A stretch of DNA of 64,000 nucleotides from Musa acuminata AAA Group (GCF_036884655.1 NC_088339.1:26307501-26371500), one strand, 5' to 3'; counted from the stretch's first letter, positions 12,263 to 24,431 are shown. The notes: generated by a model from the sequence alone, not told the origin. A program made the numbers and translations.

Positions 12263-13882
12263 CTACGAACTTGGCTGCTCAATCTTTATAATCAGGCTGC
12301 CAGTCTCATCGACGTGATCCACGGGCATGCCCTTCTGCGGCGGCGACGGCAACGCGTCGTTGACTGCACCGCTGGCCGCGCCGGTGAGCTGCTGCGCCCG
12401 CTCCGCCTGCGTGATCCAATCGGTCCTCTTGATGACTAAGAGCATTAGCAGGACGCATGTGGTCTGCGCCGCCAGCAGCCCGAGCCAGAGCCCTTTGAAG
12501 TCGAGCCCGGTGAAAAATGTGAGCCCGACGGCGACCGGCATCCCGACGGCGTAGAAGGAACCCAGGTTCACGTTGGCGCCGACCCTTGGCCGGGCGCTGC
12601 CTCGCAGCACCCCGCACCCGGTGGTCTGCGGGCAGTTCCCGAACTCGCACAGGCCGAGGATCGGCAGCACGGAGGAGGTGAGCCCGAGGATCGCTGAGTC
12701 GGTGGTGAACATTGTGGCCCACGCGTGGCGCACCGAGACGGAGAAGCAGAAGGCGAAGAGGCCGAGAGCGAAGCTGCATGACAGGCCGACGGTGGCGGCT
12801 CTTCTTGCTCGGTCGGGTCGGTTTGCACCGAGCTCGTTGCCGACACGAGTCGAGACGCCGAAGCTGAGCGAGGAAGGGAAAATGTAAATGAGAGAGGTAG
12901 TCTGGATGAGAATGCCCATGGAGGCAACGGTGGCCTGCGGGTTCAAGAGAAGGCCGCACAGGATGATCATGATCTCGTACCACCACCACTCCAAGCACAC
13001 AGAGACGCAGCTGGGCACGGCCAGGTTGAGGAGGGGTCTCCAGTCTCTGAAGCACTCGGTGGAGAAGGAAAGCCCACCGGTGCTGCGATGGAGGTCCGAG
13101 AGATAGATATAAGCTACGAGGAAGAGTACGAGATTGACGTTGGTCCAAACAGAGGCTAGCGCCACGCCGCCGATGCCGAGGCGAAGGACGGAGACCAAGA
13201 GGTAACTGATGGGCAGGTGGAGGGCGACGGAGATCGCGGCGCATGCGGTGAGAGGGAGAGTGATGGACTGGGTGCGGAGGTAGATGCGAAGGGGATGGAG
13301 GAAGGACTGGAGGAGGAGGTCGGGGAGGGAGGCGTGGAGGTAAGCGCTGGCGGCGGCGGCCAGCGCCGGGTCTTGGCCGAGGAGGAGGAGGATGGGGCGG
13401 ATGTAGAACCAGAGGAGTGCGATGGGGAGGGAGGCGAAGAGGAGGAGGAGGACGGTGCGATGGAGCGCCAGGCCGAGGAGGCGGTGGCGCTGCGCGCCGA
13501 AGGCCTGCCCGCATATGGGCTCCATGCCCATGGCGAGCCCCGAGAGGACGGAATAGCCGGTGATGTTGGCGAACCCGATGGCGAGGGCGCCTCCGGCGAG
13601 CGGCAGGTCGCCGAGGCGACCAAGAAACAGCATGGAGATCATGGACCGGGAATAGAGGAGCAGGCCGGTGAGGACCATCGGCAAGGCCAAGCTCAGAATG
13701 GACTTGGCTTCTATAAGAGCCAACGTTACGGAATTCGGGGGCTTCGGCTGTAGGACCGGCGGCACGGTGGTCAGCGGCTTTTGGACGTCGACGACAAAGG
13801 GGAATGTGAGGAAGCCATGAGGATTATGGTGGTGGTCGCATCGGTACGGCGAAGCAGAGCTGGGGTTGTCAGGCACGAACAT
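12263..13882 (-). CDS. MATE efflux transporter (protein DETOXIFICATION family)
   Basis: A single-exon, 539-residue multidrug-and-toxin-extrusion transporter that would exchange organic cations, secondary metabolites or hormone-like solutes for protons across a plant membrane. The ATG is at 13880-13882 and the stop at 12263-12265. After a hydrophilic N-terminus come the two six-helix MatE halves. Family signatures include LALPMVLTGLLLYSRSMISM in helix 1, LGRLGDLPLAGGALAIGFAN, the GLAMGMEPICGQAFGA motif, and, in the second half, SFGVSTRVGNELGANRP. The WWWYEIMIILCGLL segment and the long last loop resemble the plant DTX48-56 clade, whose members have been linked to abscisic acid, iron or organ-initiation phenotypes; this placement comes from recalled family features and is tentative. 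The third-position GC is very high, unlike the AT-rich flanks, which is typical of monocot intronless genes. A minus-strand TATA box lies near 14,163. Confidence 0.92.
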   Translation of the reverse strand: MFVPDNPSSASPYRCDHHHNPHGFLTFPFVVDVQKPLTTVPPVLQPKPPNSVTLALIEAKSILSLALPMVLTGLLLYSRSMISMLFLGRLGDLPLAGGALAIGFANITGYSVLSGLAMGMEPICGQAFGAQRHRLLGLALHRTVLLLLFASLPIALLWFYIRPILLLLGQDPALAAAASAYLHASLPDLLLQSFLHPLRIYLRTQSITLPLTACAAISVALHLPISYLLVSVLRLGIGGVALASVWTNVNLVLFLVAYIYLSDLHRSTGGLSFSTECFRDWRPLLNLAVPSCVSVCLEWWWYEIMIILCGLLLNPQATVASMGILIQTTSLIYIFPSSLSFGVSTRVGNELGANRPDRARRAATVGLSCSFALGLFAFCFSVSVRHAWATMFTTDSAILGLTSSVLPILGLCEFGNCPQTTGCGVLRGSARPRVGANVNLGSFYAVGMPVAVGLTFFTGLDFKGLWLGLLAAQTTCVLLMLLVIKRTDWITQAERAQQLTGAASGAVNDALPSPPQKGMPVDHVDETGSLIIKIEQPSS

Positions 13883-14158
13883 GGTCGGCTCTTTAACTAG
13901 TTTGATGCAACCAAGTTACAAGGAGAGGAACAAAACGGACACTGTTGCGTGCAGGCTGAGAAAAGGAGAAGAAGGGAAGAGGCTAATAGACGATGTTTGT
14001 CGTCTCGTCTCTGGAGTAGAGCGACAAGGGAGACGTTGCCGGGCCTGCATACAGCAGCAGGCACAGCGAATAAGCTGTGGGAGGGGGATTTTGGTTCGGA
14101 ATGCCTCTAATTTTGGTGCAGAAGAGCCAATGGGGAAGTGAGACATGGTGTGAGGGGG

Positions 14159-14167
14159 TATATATAG
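14159..14167 (-). promoter_or_regulatory. Putative TATA box of the MATE gene
   Basis: The plus strand reads TATATATAG, giving CTATATATA on the minus strand, about 277 bases upstream of the MATE ATG. That spacing would leave a 5' leader of roughly 240 bases. The leader between 13,883 and 14,130 has no in-frame ATG extension that looks coding. The assignment rests on position and motif only. Confidence 0.5.
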
Positions 14168-14912
14168 CGGGAGACGACTTGTTTCACGTCAATCGATGGC
14201 CACTACGGGAGCAACAAGCAACGCCCAAAAACGGGACGGTTCTTCTGCCGCTTTCTTGGTTGCGTCGGCGCACCCGCGTACGGGGCTCATAGCGGGATGC
14301 GCTTCCAGGGGGGAAGAATTCCGGAGAATATGTTTTGACTTTTCTTTGGTGGGTATTCGATCGAGTTTTGAAGCGTGCGTTAAGTTCGCCAGTTTTGACC
14401 TTTCTTCACACTCTGCACACCACGCGGACGAGAGATGGCAGCCGCTGTCAATGTAGACTTCCCACTCACGACCCATACGTTGCGTAAACCCGTCCTTCAG
14501 CCTTTCAACATTTTGACACCGTCAAATTCTACCTCCTCCTCCTTCTCCTCCACTCTTGGTGTGATACCACTTGCGATCGTCAACTGTGGCACAGACCAAG
14601 CATAACACCAGAATTGAGGTACAGGTTTCAGTTGCAGGTAGGTGAAGGAAACATATCGAGCCCATTGCCAGCACATTTTGATTTCTTGCTTTCCAGTTGG
14701 CGATCACACGTGAAGCTTCCTCAGTGATGATGGGAATATACTGACTGTGCTATGATGTGGTGGTAACATGGAGGAGGAACATATCGCATGCATCAGCAAA
14801 GTCAAAACCAAATCAAGCTGTCTCGATTAATCAGAGCTCACATGCAGGTGGAGGAGAAGGAAGCGCGGAGATCTTGGCTGGTGTTCCGAAGCTTCCTCGT
14901 GCATGGAGAGTG

Positions 14913-14965
<53 letters not shown>

Positions 14966-16835
14966 ATATATGCGTCGAAGGTTTCCTTGTAGTAAACGGA
15001 GAAGAAGCAGGAAACTCTATGTCCCTGTTTTCTCTCCTTCCCTGTTTTTGCTTGCTTCTCTTCTCGTGCATCTTGTGGCTAAGGGTTGATTGGTGCCATG
15101 TGAATTCCACTAAATGTGTATCTCGTGCAATAATATGTGACGGCAACGTCGGATTTGTCGCGGAGACCAGGGTGGATGCAGCACACAGAATGTTTCAGCT
15201 TCAGCGGAGGATAAATAGATTCTGTTCCACCACCACCGCCTGAACCCTACCCAGCCGAGTAAAGGCCACTCTCACCAACGCTGACAACGCCATGCGTCAC
15301 TGTCCACGGAGCCACCGTGAACACAAGGATTGGTCGACAACCATGAGCAGGTGGCAGCTCATATCCGGAACTCATATGCTCTTCGACACGCTCGCGCACC
15401 GGACTGGGAGTACCCGAACACACATGCTTGGATACGTACACATGGAATATCGCTTTCCAATGGAAGGACCACGCAATGGGTTGTCCCGTGCCTCGACACC
15501 GTGTAACGTGGCCGGCCAAACCTTGCTTGGCATCGTGTGGTGGGAGATGGTTACAGCTTGTTGCAACCTTGAAACCAGCAAGGCGAAACGATGGTTGCTC
15601 GGAGCTTGTCGACGGGACGGATAGGGATGGCTACTGGTCTTAGTATCGTCTCTCAGAGTGGCTGCCATAAATCTCCTCTTGTTCGAGCTGGAACATACGA
15701 TGAGCTGCTTGTTTGCATCTGAATTATAAGGTGGTCACAAGCTGCAGGGACCAGCATTGAGTTGCCAAAATAAGGGCTCCAGAAGTCCTTTACCTCCCTG
15801 TCGTTTGTGAATCGAGTGAGAGATAGCAGCAGTCTCTCTGGCGCTGCACAGATACCGCAAGGAGAGGTCAGGGCGCAAACAGGGGAGAAGGACAGAACAA
15901 TCGTCCCATATGTCAGTCCCAAGTATCCATCGATATTCATGTCAGCAATCCAGAACTCGTTCATTCCATATATGTATCTTTTCCGTGAAGATAGTCATTA
16001 GCATTCGTTTCTCGATCATAGATCGACAAGCCTTGCTCAGAAGCGAGCTTGGGGCCTGTCAAGGAACTGACGGCAGCATCCACAGTACTGCGGAAGCTTT
16101 CTTCGAGCTGACGCTGCTGCACTGATTGGAAAACGACAGGGTAAATGATTTATGCGTGTCCATGAAATCGAGCGGAACGCGTGAAGTATCTTAGACAGGT
16201 CATAGCTGTTCCCGTGTCATCATTAAGGTTAGTGGTTGTGGGAGGTTGACTTGCTATTTGTGATCGATAATTTTTTATCGCAGGTAGTTGTGCGAGCTTG
16301 AGCAGCTGCTTTAGGAGGATGAGTGCCGAAGAAGGTCAGAAGATCCTCTCCGGGTAACTTTGAATTGTCTGCTTGGTCAGAGAAGACGTTTACGTTGTCG
16401 CCACAAGTAGACGTCTTTGGCAATCGCAGTCTTGCCATGGTGGTATTCACGACGGTAGTCCGACTCCATCCTGTTGCTTGGCTGATGCAACGCTGTTGAC
16501 GATATTGCTTGGCTGATGCACCGCTCTCGACGTCTTTATCTGCCGCCTGAATGTGGAGCTCGTGATGCACGCTCTTCACCTTTGTGATGGAGGTGGGAGT
16601 CGTCGGCTCAGACTTTATGAGTGTCTCTACCGTGTGCCGGAAATATTTCCAAATGAAACGTGACTCGCCATATGAAATCGAATCGTGATAATATATTTAA
16701 CCCTATAACGATTGAGAAGTAAATAAATATCTTGGATCGATCCAAAAGGACGAAATCGTATGAACTCATTCCTCGTGGGTCCTGAAAATAATGCTGATAG
16801 TCCTGCGCACCAAACTGTTACTTTTGACAGGGAGA
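14168..16835. other. Intergenic region with microsatellite; no supportable gene
   Basis: About 2.7 kb upstream of the MATE gene and downstream of the BIG BROTHER-like copy. It includes the (CT)n tract at 14,914-14,963 and several short open frames on both strands that overlap each other and match no domain I recognise. Between 16,482 and 16,530 a phrase containing TTGCTTGGCTGATGCA occurs twice about 35 bases apart. I see no tRNA, miRNA or transposon terminus. Confidence 0.4.
14914..14963. repeat. (CT)n microsatellite, about 25 units
   Basis: An uninterrupted CT dinucleotide tract of about 50 bases followed directly by TTATATATG. Such tracts are common in plant promoters and 5' leaders. It encodes the Leu/Ser runs that make nearby open frames look artificially long. 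Confidence 0.95.
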
Positions 16836-16935
16836 CACATCGGATCTAGTGGTATTTTTCTCGTAGTATCTGAATCTTACATGTCAATCTATGGTTCAAA
16901 TCTTTCTCGCTGCTCCTGCTTTTATTGTACAAGTA
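16836..16935 (+). mobile_element. Possible tRNA-derived SINE head
   Basis: An A-box-like string TCGGATCTAGTGG at 16,840-16,852 is followed about 40 bases later by a good B-box match, GGTTCAAATCT, at 16,893-16,903. This is the internal Pol III promoter arrangement of tRNA-derived SINEs. The sequence does not fold as an intact tRNA, and I cannot define target-site duplications or a clear 3' tail. This is a candidate only. Confidence 0.35.
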
Positions 16936-17342
16936 GGAGAAATAGATATGACAAAATCTTTTGAGAAATCTGTCTAATTACAATACTTTAGTAGCCCGAG
17001 ATCCAAGTCCATGTTCCTCAAGTTTTGAGGGCCCATAGTAGCATCAAATATCTCTCAATCAGTGGAAAGAACCAGCATCGATTATGCGAAGAGCTACAGT
17101 TTCTTGGCCTTTGATTGCTCGTGACAAGAACAGCAGGAAATCTGATTCATGAGGAACACCCGAGTTGTTCAAATGAGGCTAAAACTGTGTGGTAAACGGA
17201 GCAGAGGAGTCGAAGAGCAATCGAACATGAGGAGTGCAGCCGTTTGTGATGTACAGATACTGCAGCACAAATGGCACAAGGGATGTCACTCGTCTGCAGA
17301 TACTGCAGCCATTACTCATCTGCAGCTCTCGTGTGCATCCAC

Positions 17343-20300
17343 TCAAGAACCAAGAACCTCGTCATCGCATACTGGGCATGCCTGAAACAAAGGTAAGATG
17401 ACGAAGAATAATACTGACCTTTTATGTTAAATCAAAATTCTAGCTATAGAGGTTGCATGAGAAACTTTGATTGACTAAAGAAATGTGCATCTACAACATA
17501 TAGAAATTTGTAGAATGAGAAGCCGAATTGCAGGTTTATAGGTCAGCATGGGGTTTAGAGTAATCAAGCTCCTTACACCTACTTTTGAGTTCTTTTATGA
17601 GAACTATGGTGTCCCATACGTTCTCATTTCTGTACACCAAAAGAAGCTTCAACAATGGCGCAGAGCGTTCCCTTTTTACAAGATCATATATCCACAATAA
17701 GTTGTGCAGGGTTTATTTTCCGAAGAATAAAACAGTATCACCACTTTAAATCCAATCTAAAGTCCTGCTTGGCAGGAAGGTACAGGAAAAAAAACATGAT
17801 GCCCTTCATACTCCAGATAAAGCAATGCTAATAAGAACAGAACCTATATCGACGAGCGCAAAATAATGATCATCGAAATGGTAAGTACAAACACATACCT
17901 TATTAAATCTTAACCATCAAGTTATACAATCTTTATGGTATTGATGCTGGCAATGTAACTTAATAAACTTATCTCTTTTCTTGTAAGCCATGCAACATAT
18001 CACACATCTGCATGCAGCAACATCATCAGTGTCACTTGAGAAGGGAGTTCAAATCTAAAATTTCCTGCTTTTCACTTCTACTAACTTTAGTCGATATGAA
18101 AGTTCACAATTTTTGTTTGATTTGTACTTTTGTTGGCGTTTCATTTATAAAGGTCACTGTTTTCATTATAATGTATTCAAGAACAAAAACTAGAGCAAAA
18201 CATATCAGGATATGTTACCCAGAGACTCACAAACAGAATAGATCCAGACTCACAAACTGCTACCGATCGATTATAAATATGTTGAAAAGAATAAATGTCT
18301 ACATTTCCATCATGAACAAGTTCATTACGGTTGATGACTTGTGTCTTGGTTGCTCTTTTGTTTAGGAAGGATATGTCTCTCACATACAAGATAGAAGAAA
18401 CCAAAGTACTAGTTTGACCAACATCTTAAAACAAACTTGAAATGTCAAATGTTCAGCAAAAGCTTTACATCTTATGATATACTGTGCTGTAAGTCCTAAG
18501 GAAAAGTATAATGTTGTACACGATAAATAAACAAATTAGATTAACACATACTCTTATGTTTGTCTTTTTTGGAAAATAACCCTGCTTTGTATGTTGAAGA
18601 TTGCAATAAGGAAATCGGCTCATCTGGTAATCCTCTGCTTTCAGTAGCTATGGTTTCACCCCATTGTGGCAACTCCTAAAATTGCAGAAATGACTTTTTC
18701 AGTTTTGATTATATAACCAGTCAGCAACAGAAATTAAATACAATTTATGCAAGATTAAAGAGATGTACATAATTTAGTCTCAAGCACAATGCACATATGA
18801 TTATATAACTGTATAAGAAATCTTAAATACTATATTGAAATATACAAAATAACAGTTTGTCAGACTTAAAAAAAAGGCTGATTGAAAAAATGACATTTCC
18901 AAAAAAGTTGATCAGATACCCATTGAAACTCCCAAAGACAACTTGTGATATAAATGTTATCAGAAAGCAGCATGTTGACATCAAAATATCTTTAGGACTA
19001 TTTTATGAGTACAATAGCTGCCAATGATCACTATGAATAGCTAAAGAGTGACATTTGATAAAAGCTGATCGACTGCAAAAGAGAGACATTATATGCTGAT
19101 CAATCAGATCAGAAGCATGATCTATATCTTGCAGCTTTCTCTTGTTGGAGATAGGCTAGTCTCAAAGTAGCAGCAGTATTATTTATACCAGTATAGTATA
19201 AAAAATTATATAAGATACCATGTATAATATAATAAGTTATATTCAATATACCAACTGATTTATCCAAACTATATGCCAGAAACAGCCATAACAGAGATCA
19301 AGTTTCTTCTCAGTGCAGTTGATATTGAACCGACTAATGGATTAAAAAAAGAAGCGATAGTAAGGGCAAACAGACCTCATAACTCATATTGTCTAGTTCA
19401 ATATCTTCTTCTCTTCCCACTTGTGCATCATCAATAGCAAGAATTTAATTTCAAATACACAATCAACATTCTGATAAGGAACACTAGGTATGATCCGAAG
19501 TACCTGAGAAGATGTGCTTGCAGAATTGCACTCAGCACTTGCGGTGAAAGATTGTGCAGGAGTGATATCTTGAACAAAAATTATTAAATAACAAATGTTA
19601 GCAGTGGAATTACCAAATCTTCAACAAAATACATCAATACATTAATGACACTAAAAATAATCCACAAGGTCTCAGTTATAAGGAGTCAGCTAATGGACCT
19701 CTTCCTGTCACTGAACTCTGTTATAAAACTCAATATCCATTAAACCAAAAATTGGATTAGTAATTGCTAATGATGCCAATACTTTTTTTTTAAGATATTG
19801 GCCGAAGCAGCTATCAGAGCACCTCTTTTTACCCTAAGAAATAGCCCCTTCAAGATTTTAATAGTTGTGACACCCCAAATAGTTTCACATCATTAACATG
19901 GGATTAATATGGTTTCGAGCCTATCGATTTATAATGGGCTTTTCTCTTGTGATAATTGATATTGGAACAGATCTAGTACTAGATATTATGGGGAGACATG
20001 ATTAGAGAAAGAAACTTGGATGATGCCTGTGGCACATCATAACGTGAAATCATCACCACTGCACCAGACCTTAAGTGTAACCAGGCATGACTATGAGCTA
20101 TGCATTTGGCTTTGGGTTTTGGTGAGCATGCAAAGCCCTTAACCCCCAACGGCAACATGGTCTCAGATATATTAAATCAATGGATTAGTTTTCTCATTGG
20201 ATTGGATCATTGAATAATTCATTCTTGAGATGCTTAATGGTGAATAACCATAACTTAATTTATATCATAGAAGTAGAAAAATAATTTAACCTAAGGCATC

Positions 20301-22081
20301 GGCTCTTGGTGTAGCTTTAGTTCTTGCTAAACTGATTTTGAGAGGCTGATTATTTGGCTGAATAGTACAGATAGATTCACATGAAGAAGTGAGACTGATG
20401 GATTAACTATTTGACATAAACTTGCTGTAATTATTAAAATAACATGACATATTTGAATATTATCATCCATAATCATCTAAGGTCAATCCCACAAATAAAA
20501 GGTGAGAAAATTGAAAAACTAATGTCGTAAGAATACAGGCAAAGAGGTTATGAAATTAATTCCAGTTGAAAAAATAATTTGAAAAGGGTATGATGTTGCT
20601 TGGAAAAGATATTTACTACTAGCTTCAATTCTGGTAACTTCACCAAATGAAGTATCAGCAAGCTGATTCTCTGACTCCTGCAGTTCTCTATCTAATGCCT
20701 CATCAAGAGCTAGCTGTTGCTCAACTCTAGCCATTCTTGAAGAATTTCCTTCTCCCATGTTTCTATCATGACCATTGTTCAGCCTAGAACTGCCACCATG
20801 AACATTTCCTTGGAACGATAGATATATGCTTTCCTGAAAGAAAGTTTGCCCAAACTACAAGAAATTAAAGCTAAAATTTGTTTCCTTAACAATGAATAAA
20901 TTCATGTTTCGTAGCACAAATTATGTAAATATTTCATCGCCAAAGTGGCTGTTTCAGTTCTTCAACACAATCACACATATAAATGTAAAACTTGATTGTG
21001 TGTGCGTATATACACAAAATTGTTCACAAGATAAGCCATCGCACCCTATTATAAAAGAAAGAAAACAAATATGTAGAGATTTGAGGAATAATTATTCTGA
21101 TAGAGTTATCTTCTTGTGGAGTCAATAGTTGTGAAACGATTTTGACTTGCTCTTTAGCTTATGAAAAATCAATCCTTGTTCACACAAGAAGTGGTAACAT
21201 CAGACAGTTACATGATAGTTGCTAGATTTATGGTCACAGACAATGCGAACAATTGTCTCTAGAAGGTCAAAATTTTTTGCAATATGAAAGAGTTATGGAA
21301 GACGCTAACTAGGAAGATTTATTTCCATTACACAATGTCAAAATTTCCATTGCAGGTTGTATGTGCCATTAGTTTGCAATCACATGCCAAACTTTTCTTC
21401 ATGATTGTAGGCGAGCACCTGATCATTATCATGTCAATCTTCATGGAACTGCATGGAGATATTCTCTCCACTTGTGATGGCATGGCCGCCTAAATTGATC
21501 CTCCCAAATGCCACATTTTTGGGGTGGTGAGTTCAATTATGATAATATTTAATTTCTCAATTTCTCTATAAAATTGCCATTAGAATCTTTGGAAAGTGTT
21601 TTCTGAATTATTGAATATGCATAAATATACCTGATTCAGAACTCCCCTTCTGTTTTCTTCAAACAAGAATTAGTCTAGATGATACTTTCTTTCATACAGT
21701 ATGGTAAAGAATAAAGACAGTCCTGAACATTTTAGCTGACAGAAAGGCATACTGTAGCCAGTAGCCTTGGCATATCGAAGAAGGAAGAGTTAGTTTGTAA
21801 TGTTTATAAGCCAATTATCGGTTCAGCAGATAGTCCAATTCTACTAATTTATGGCTAAAAAGAATCTTGTAAATTCCATGTTCTCCCAAATGCATCCGCT
21901 TTTGCATAACATTCCAACTACAACTATATCGCCCGATTATTATTTTGAGAGAAACAAATGAAAAATGAAGAACACCTACCTGATCCTGAAGCTCCTCAGC
22001 TAATGCAAGGTCATCGTGATCATGGAAATAACCTCCAAAATTTTCTTCCACCACATAAGGTGCTGGGACATTCTGTACCAT
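17343..22081 (-). pseudogene. BIG BROTHER-like RING-H2 E3 ubiquitin ligase copy, disrupted in the RING domain
   Basis: A multi-exon relative of the BIG BROTHER/BBR growth-repressing E3 ligases, read on the minus strand. Recognisable exons: 22,081-21,980 (MVQNVPAPYVVEENFGGYFH, then DHDDLALAEELQDQ); 20,833 to about 20,617 (ESIYLSFQGN, then VEQQLALDEALDRELQE); about 19,568-19,504; about 19,435-19,376 (EEDIELDNMSYE); 18,675-18,552 (ESRGL, YKAGLFSKKDKHK); 18,007-17,899 (CVICCMAY, then HCQHQYHKDCIT); and 17,381-17,343 (ACPVCDDEVLGS, stop). Two defects stand out. A TGA at 17,919-17,917 falls between RING cysteines 6 and 7, where relatives have Arg (CGA to TGA would be a CpG transition). The 18,552 exon end also appears one base short, giving the wrong phase into the RING exon. 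The normally conserved Pro of the LPCxH motif is His. The introns show it is not a processed copy. It is either a decayed duplicate or a null allele. Confidence 0.75.
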
Positions 22082-23413
22082 GATGGCGATGTACTAGGGG
22101 AAAATTTTCCAAATTTTAGTGCAGAGTGTCATTAAAACTTGGTCTGCCTATATCTACAAGGTTGTGCCAAATACATATACCTTGATTTAAAAATTCTGAA
22201 GGCTCATCACACAATATCATAGGTAGCACTATTGTGCAACAGTAACTTAAAATTATATAAAGAAGAAGAAGAACAGAGTTTTAAGCATCATGTAAGCAAC
22301 TTTTAATGTTTAAGTACTGATAACCATCTATACACAATGGAGTTTAATAATTTCAGTAAACAAAACAACTTTGAAAAGAAAAAAACTTAACAGTTTGATA
22401 CTTCTCAGCAAACCTAACAAAGAACAGAAATATTCAATAAAGTAGCAAATGTTCAATTGCACACGGCAAAAGGCATCAGTGTTGTTTGACGAGAAACATG
22501 GTGCCAATACCATGTCAAAATATTAGGTTTTGGCTTTAAGCTTTGAAGAGCACTCGCAATTTAAGTAGGTAGTTGAGATATAAAACTGGTAAATCTAAGA
22601 ATAATACAAATGTAAATCTCATTTACGTTCCATAATAAGCCTCAGAAGACCAACCAAAAATAAAAATATTTTCACTATATGTTAAAATGTATTCACATGC
22701 GCAATGGACGGAAGATAGCATTTTTCTCATCCTGATCTACGGATTTTAAGGAGATACAACTATGATTATCAGGTAAATATAGCTTAACAGAAGAAATTCA
22801 GCAAAGCAGCGTTTCACAGCACGGACATGAATATAAAATTGAAGCAAAAAAAATCATGAAAAAACCATAACATGACTCTAATGGTACGCCATCTACAACA
22901 TCTTCTCCGACATCTGGAGGGGGATGGGGAGGAGCAAATTTCACTCTAACTTTCACGACAAATAATAGTTCAGCACCAAAAACACACACAAAAGGCCAGC
23001 ATCTACAGTATCTGGAACACCCTAAGATCCTTCCTTTCCTCCGAACGGATTCTGAAATACTGGTCGCAAGAGCAAAATATCCATCCAAAAGTAGAAAAGA
23101 ATCAAAGTTGACAAAGCTTAAAGATAAGACTTGACGGCCAACAAAACGGCTCAAGAAACGATCTTTCTCGCAAATAATGAACAAATAACAAGATACTCAG
23201 CTGGATTCAAGGCTAAACACTCGAAAATTACGAAGGAAAACAGACAATTCTGACAGCTGGTGGGATCCCTCTCTAATCTGTGACTTCCGGAGTCCATGGC
23301 GTTGAAATTTGAAGGGGGAACAACGAAGATAAGACATGACAACGTCTGTTTTATGCTGCATGAAAAGAATTTCAATTGTTGATGATTTCCTCGCGTTTTT
23401 GTCCTGCGATATA
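22082..23413 (-). other. Upstream/5' leader region of the BIG BROTHER-like copy
   Basis: An acceptor-like CCCCTAG lies about 19 bases before the ATG at 22,081 (minus strand), so a 5'UTR intron probably separates the start codon from a non-coding first exon further right, perhaps within 22,900-23,300 where composition is less AT-biased. The short open frames here encode nothing I recognise. The retrotransposon remnant begins immediately to the right. Confidence 0.4.
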
Positions 23414-23690
23414 ATTCAAAACTCACCAATAGATTTGGTTGCCTTCCTCCTTTAGCTCACTGCCATGGTTAAGCTAATTTCATGAGATTGCGTTGACTTC
23501 TTCAAGCCCCCTCAAGCTGGTGAGTAGAAAGTGCATGGACCCCTAACTTGAATCCAAAACTCATCAATAGATTTGGTTGCCTTCCTCCTTTAGCTCATTG
23601 CCATGGTTAAGCTAATTTCATGAGATTGCGTTGACTTCTTCAAGCCCCCTCAAGCTGGCGAGTGGAAGTGCATGAACGCCTAACTTAATC
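23414..23690 (-). repeat. Tandem duplication of a ~138-bp retroelement 3' segment
   Basis: Two nearly identical copies, offset 138 bases: about 23,414-23,552 and 23,553-23,690. They differ at only a few positions, for example GAGTAGAAAG versus GAGTGGAAG. On the minus strand each contains CCAGCTTGAGGGGGC, which resembles the polypurine tract and LTR start of Ty1-copia elements. Its position just 3' of the copia reverse transcriptase remnant on the same strand supports that reading. High identity suggests a recent duplication inside an older element. Confidence 0.75.
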
Positions 23691-23699
23691 CAAAAAAAC

Positions 23700-24430
23700 A
23701 AAAACAAAAACAAAAAAAAACTTATTTGGATAATGGTTTAGTAAAAACATTGCTGATTTACAGTGAAGAGGGATTTTTTTTTGTTTTATAAGAGCATGAA
23801 TAGTAACTTTTTTAAAGATAAAATGATAATTAATTTTAATATGATTAGTCGGTAAATAGAAGATTAGATTATTTAAGTATAAATTTCTTATTCAATTTAT
23901 GGATGAGACTTTCAATGAGAGATATGGTCCATCAAAATTACATCATCGACCTAAACAAGAATAAAATAATATTATTATTTTTTTATAAATAAATAAGAAT
24001 GTGTTTGCTTTACTAGAATAAAATCCAAGAGTAAATAAAAATTAAGATTGATATAGACGGTCTCCATAAGAAAGTCGTGAAGAAATAAACTTTTTGACAT
24101 CAAATAATCCAATTTGATACTATGACTAAAGAAAAAATAATCCGAATGATCGCTGCTTTAATCACTTTACCGAACGTTTCTTCGTAAAGATGAGAACTTG
24201 TGTGACTAAGCGTATCTTATATCGCTCGATTCAACCATCTTCTTTTATATTTGATTCGGAAAACCCATTTTGAACCAACACCATTGGATTGGTTTGTCGA
24301 GGAGGAGGCATAAGGTTCCATGTCTTATTGTCGTGAAAAGTAATTAATTCTTCTTCTATTGCTGTTTTCTAATGCGAAAATTTTAGAGTCTTTTTTTCAT
24401 ATGACATATTTTGGCATCGTCCATATGGAT
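23700..24430 (-). mobile_element. Decayed Ty1-copia reverse transcriptase fragment
   Basis: Reading the minus strand from about 24,385 gives KTAIEEELITFHDNKTWNLM, then a frame change to KWVFRIKYK, then another to EDG-stop-IERYK and RLV. This order matches the start of the copia reverse transcriptase (conserved NKTWxLV, GCKWVFKIKY, DGxIERYKARLVA). Internal stops and at least two frameshifts show it is dead. The remainder down to 23,700 is increasingly AT-rich and unrecognisable. The adjacent CTTGAGGGGG motif marks the 3' side of the element. Confidence 0.75.
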
Positions 24431-24431
24431 C

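Noticed and set aside
12306..13514. 402-residue Pro/Arg-rich minus frame and matching plus frame inside the MATE gene
   Set aside because: High third-position GC opens alternative frames. The +0 frame encodes the complete MATE protein and the others are Arg/Pro-rich noise.
14757..15243. Open frames containing a long Leu/Ser repeat
   Set aside because: The repeat is only the (CT)n microsatellite, and the rest has no domain or codon signal.
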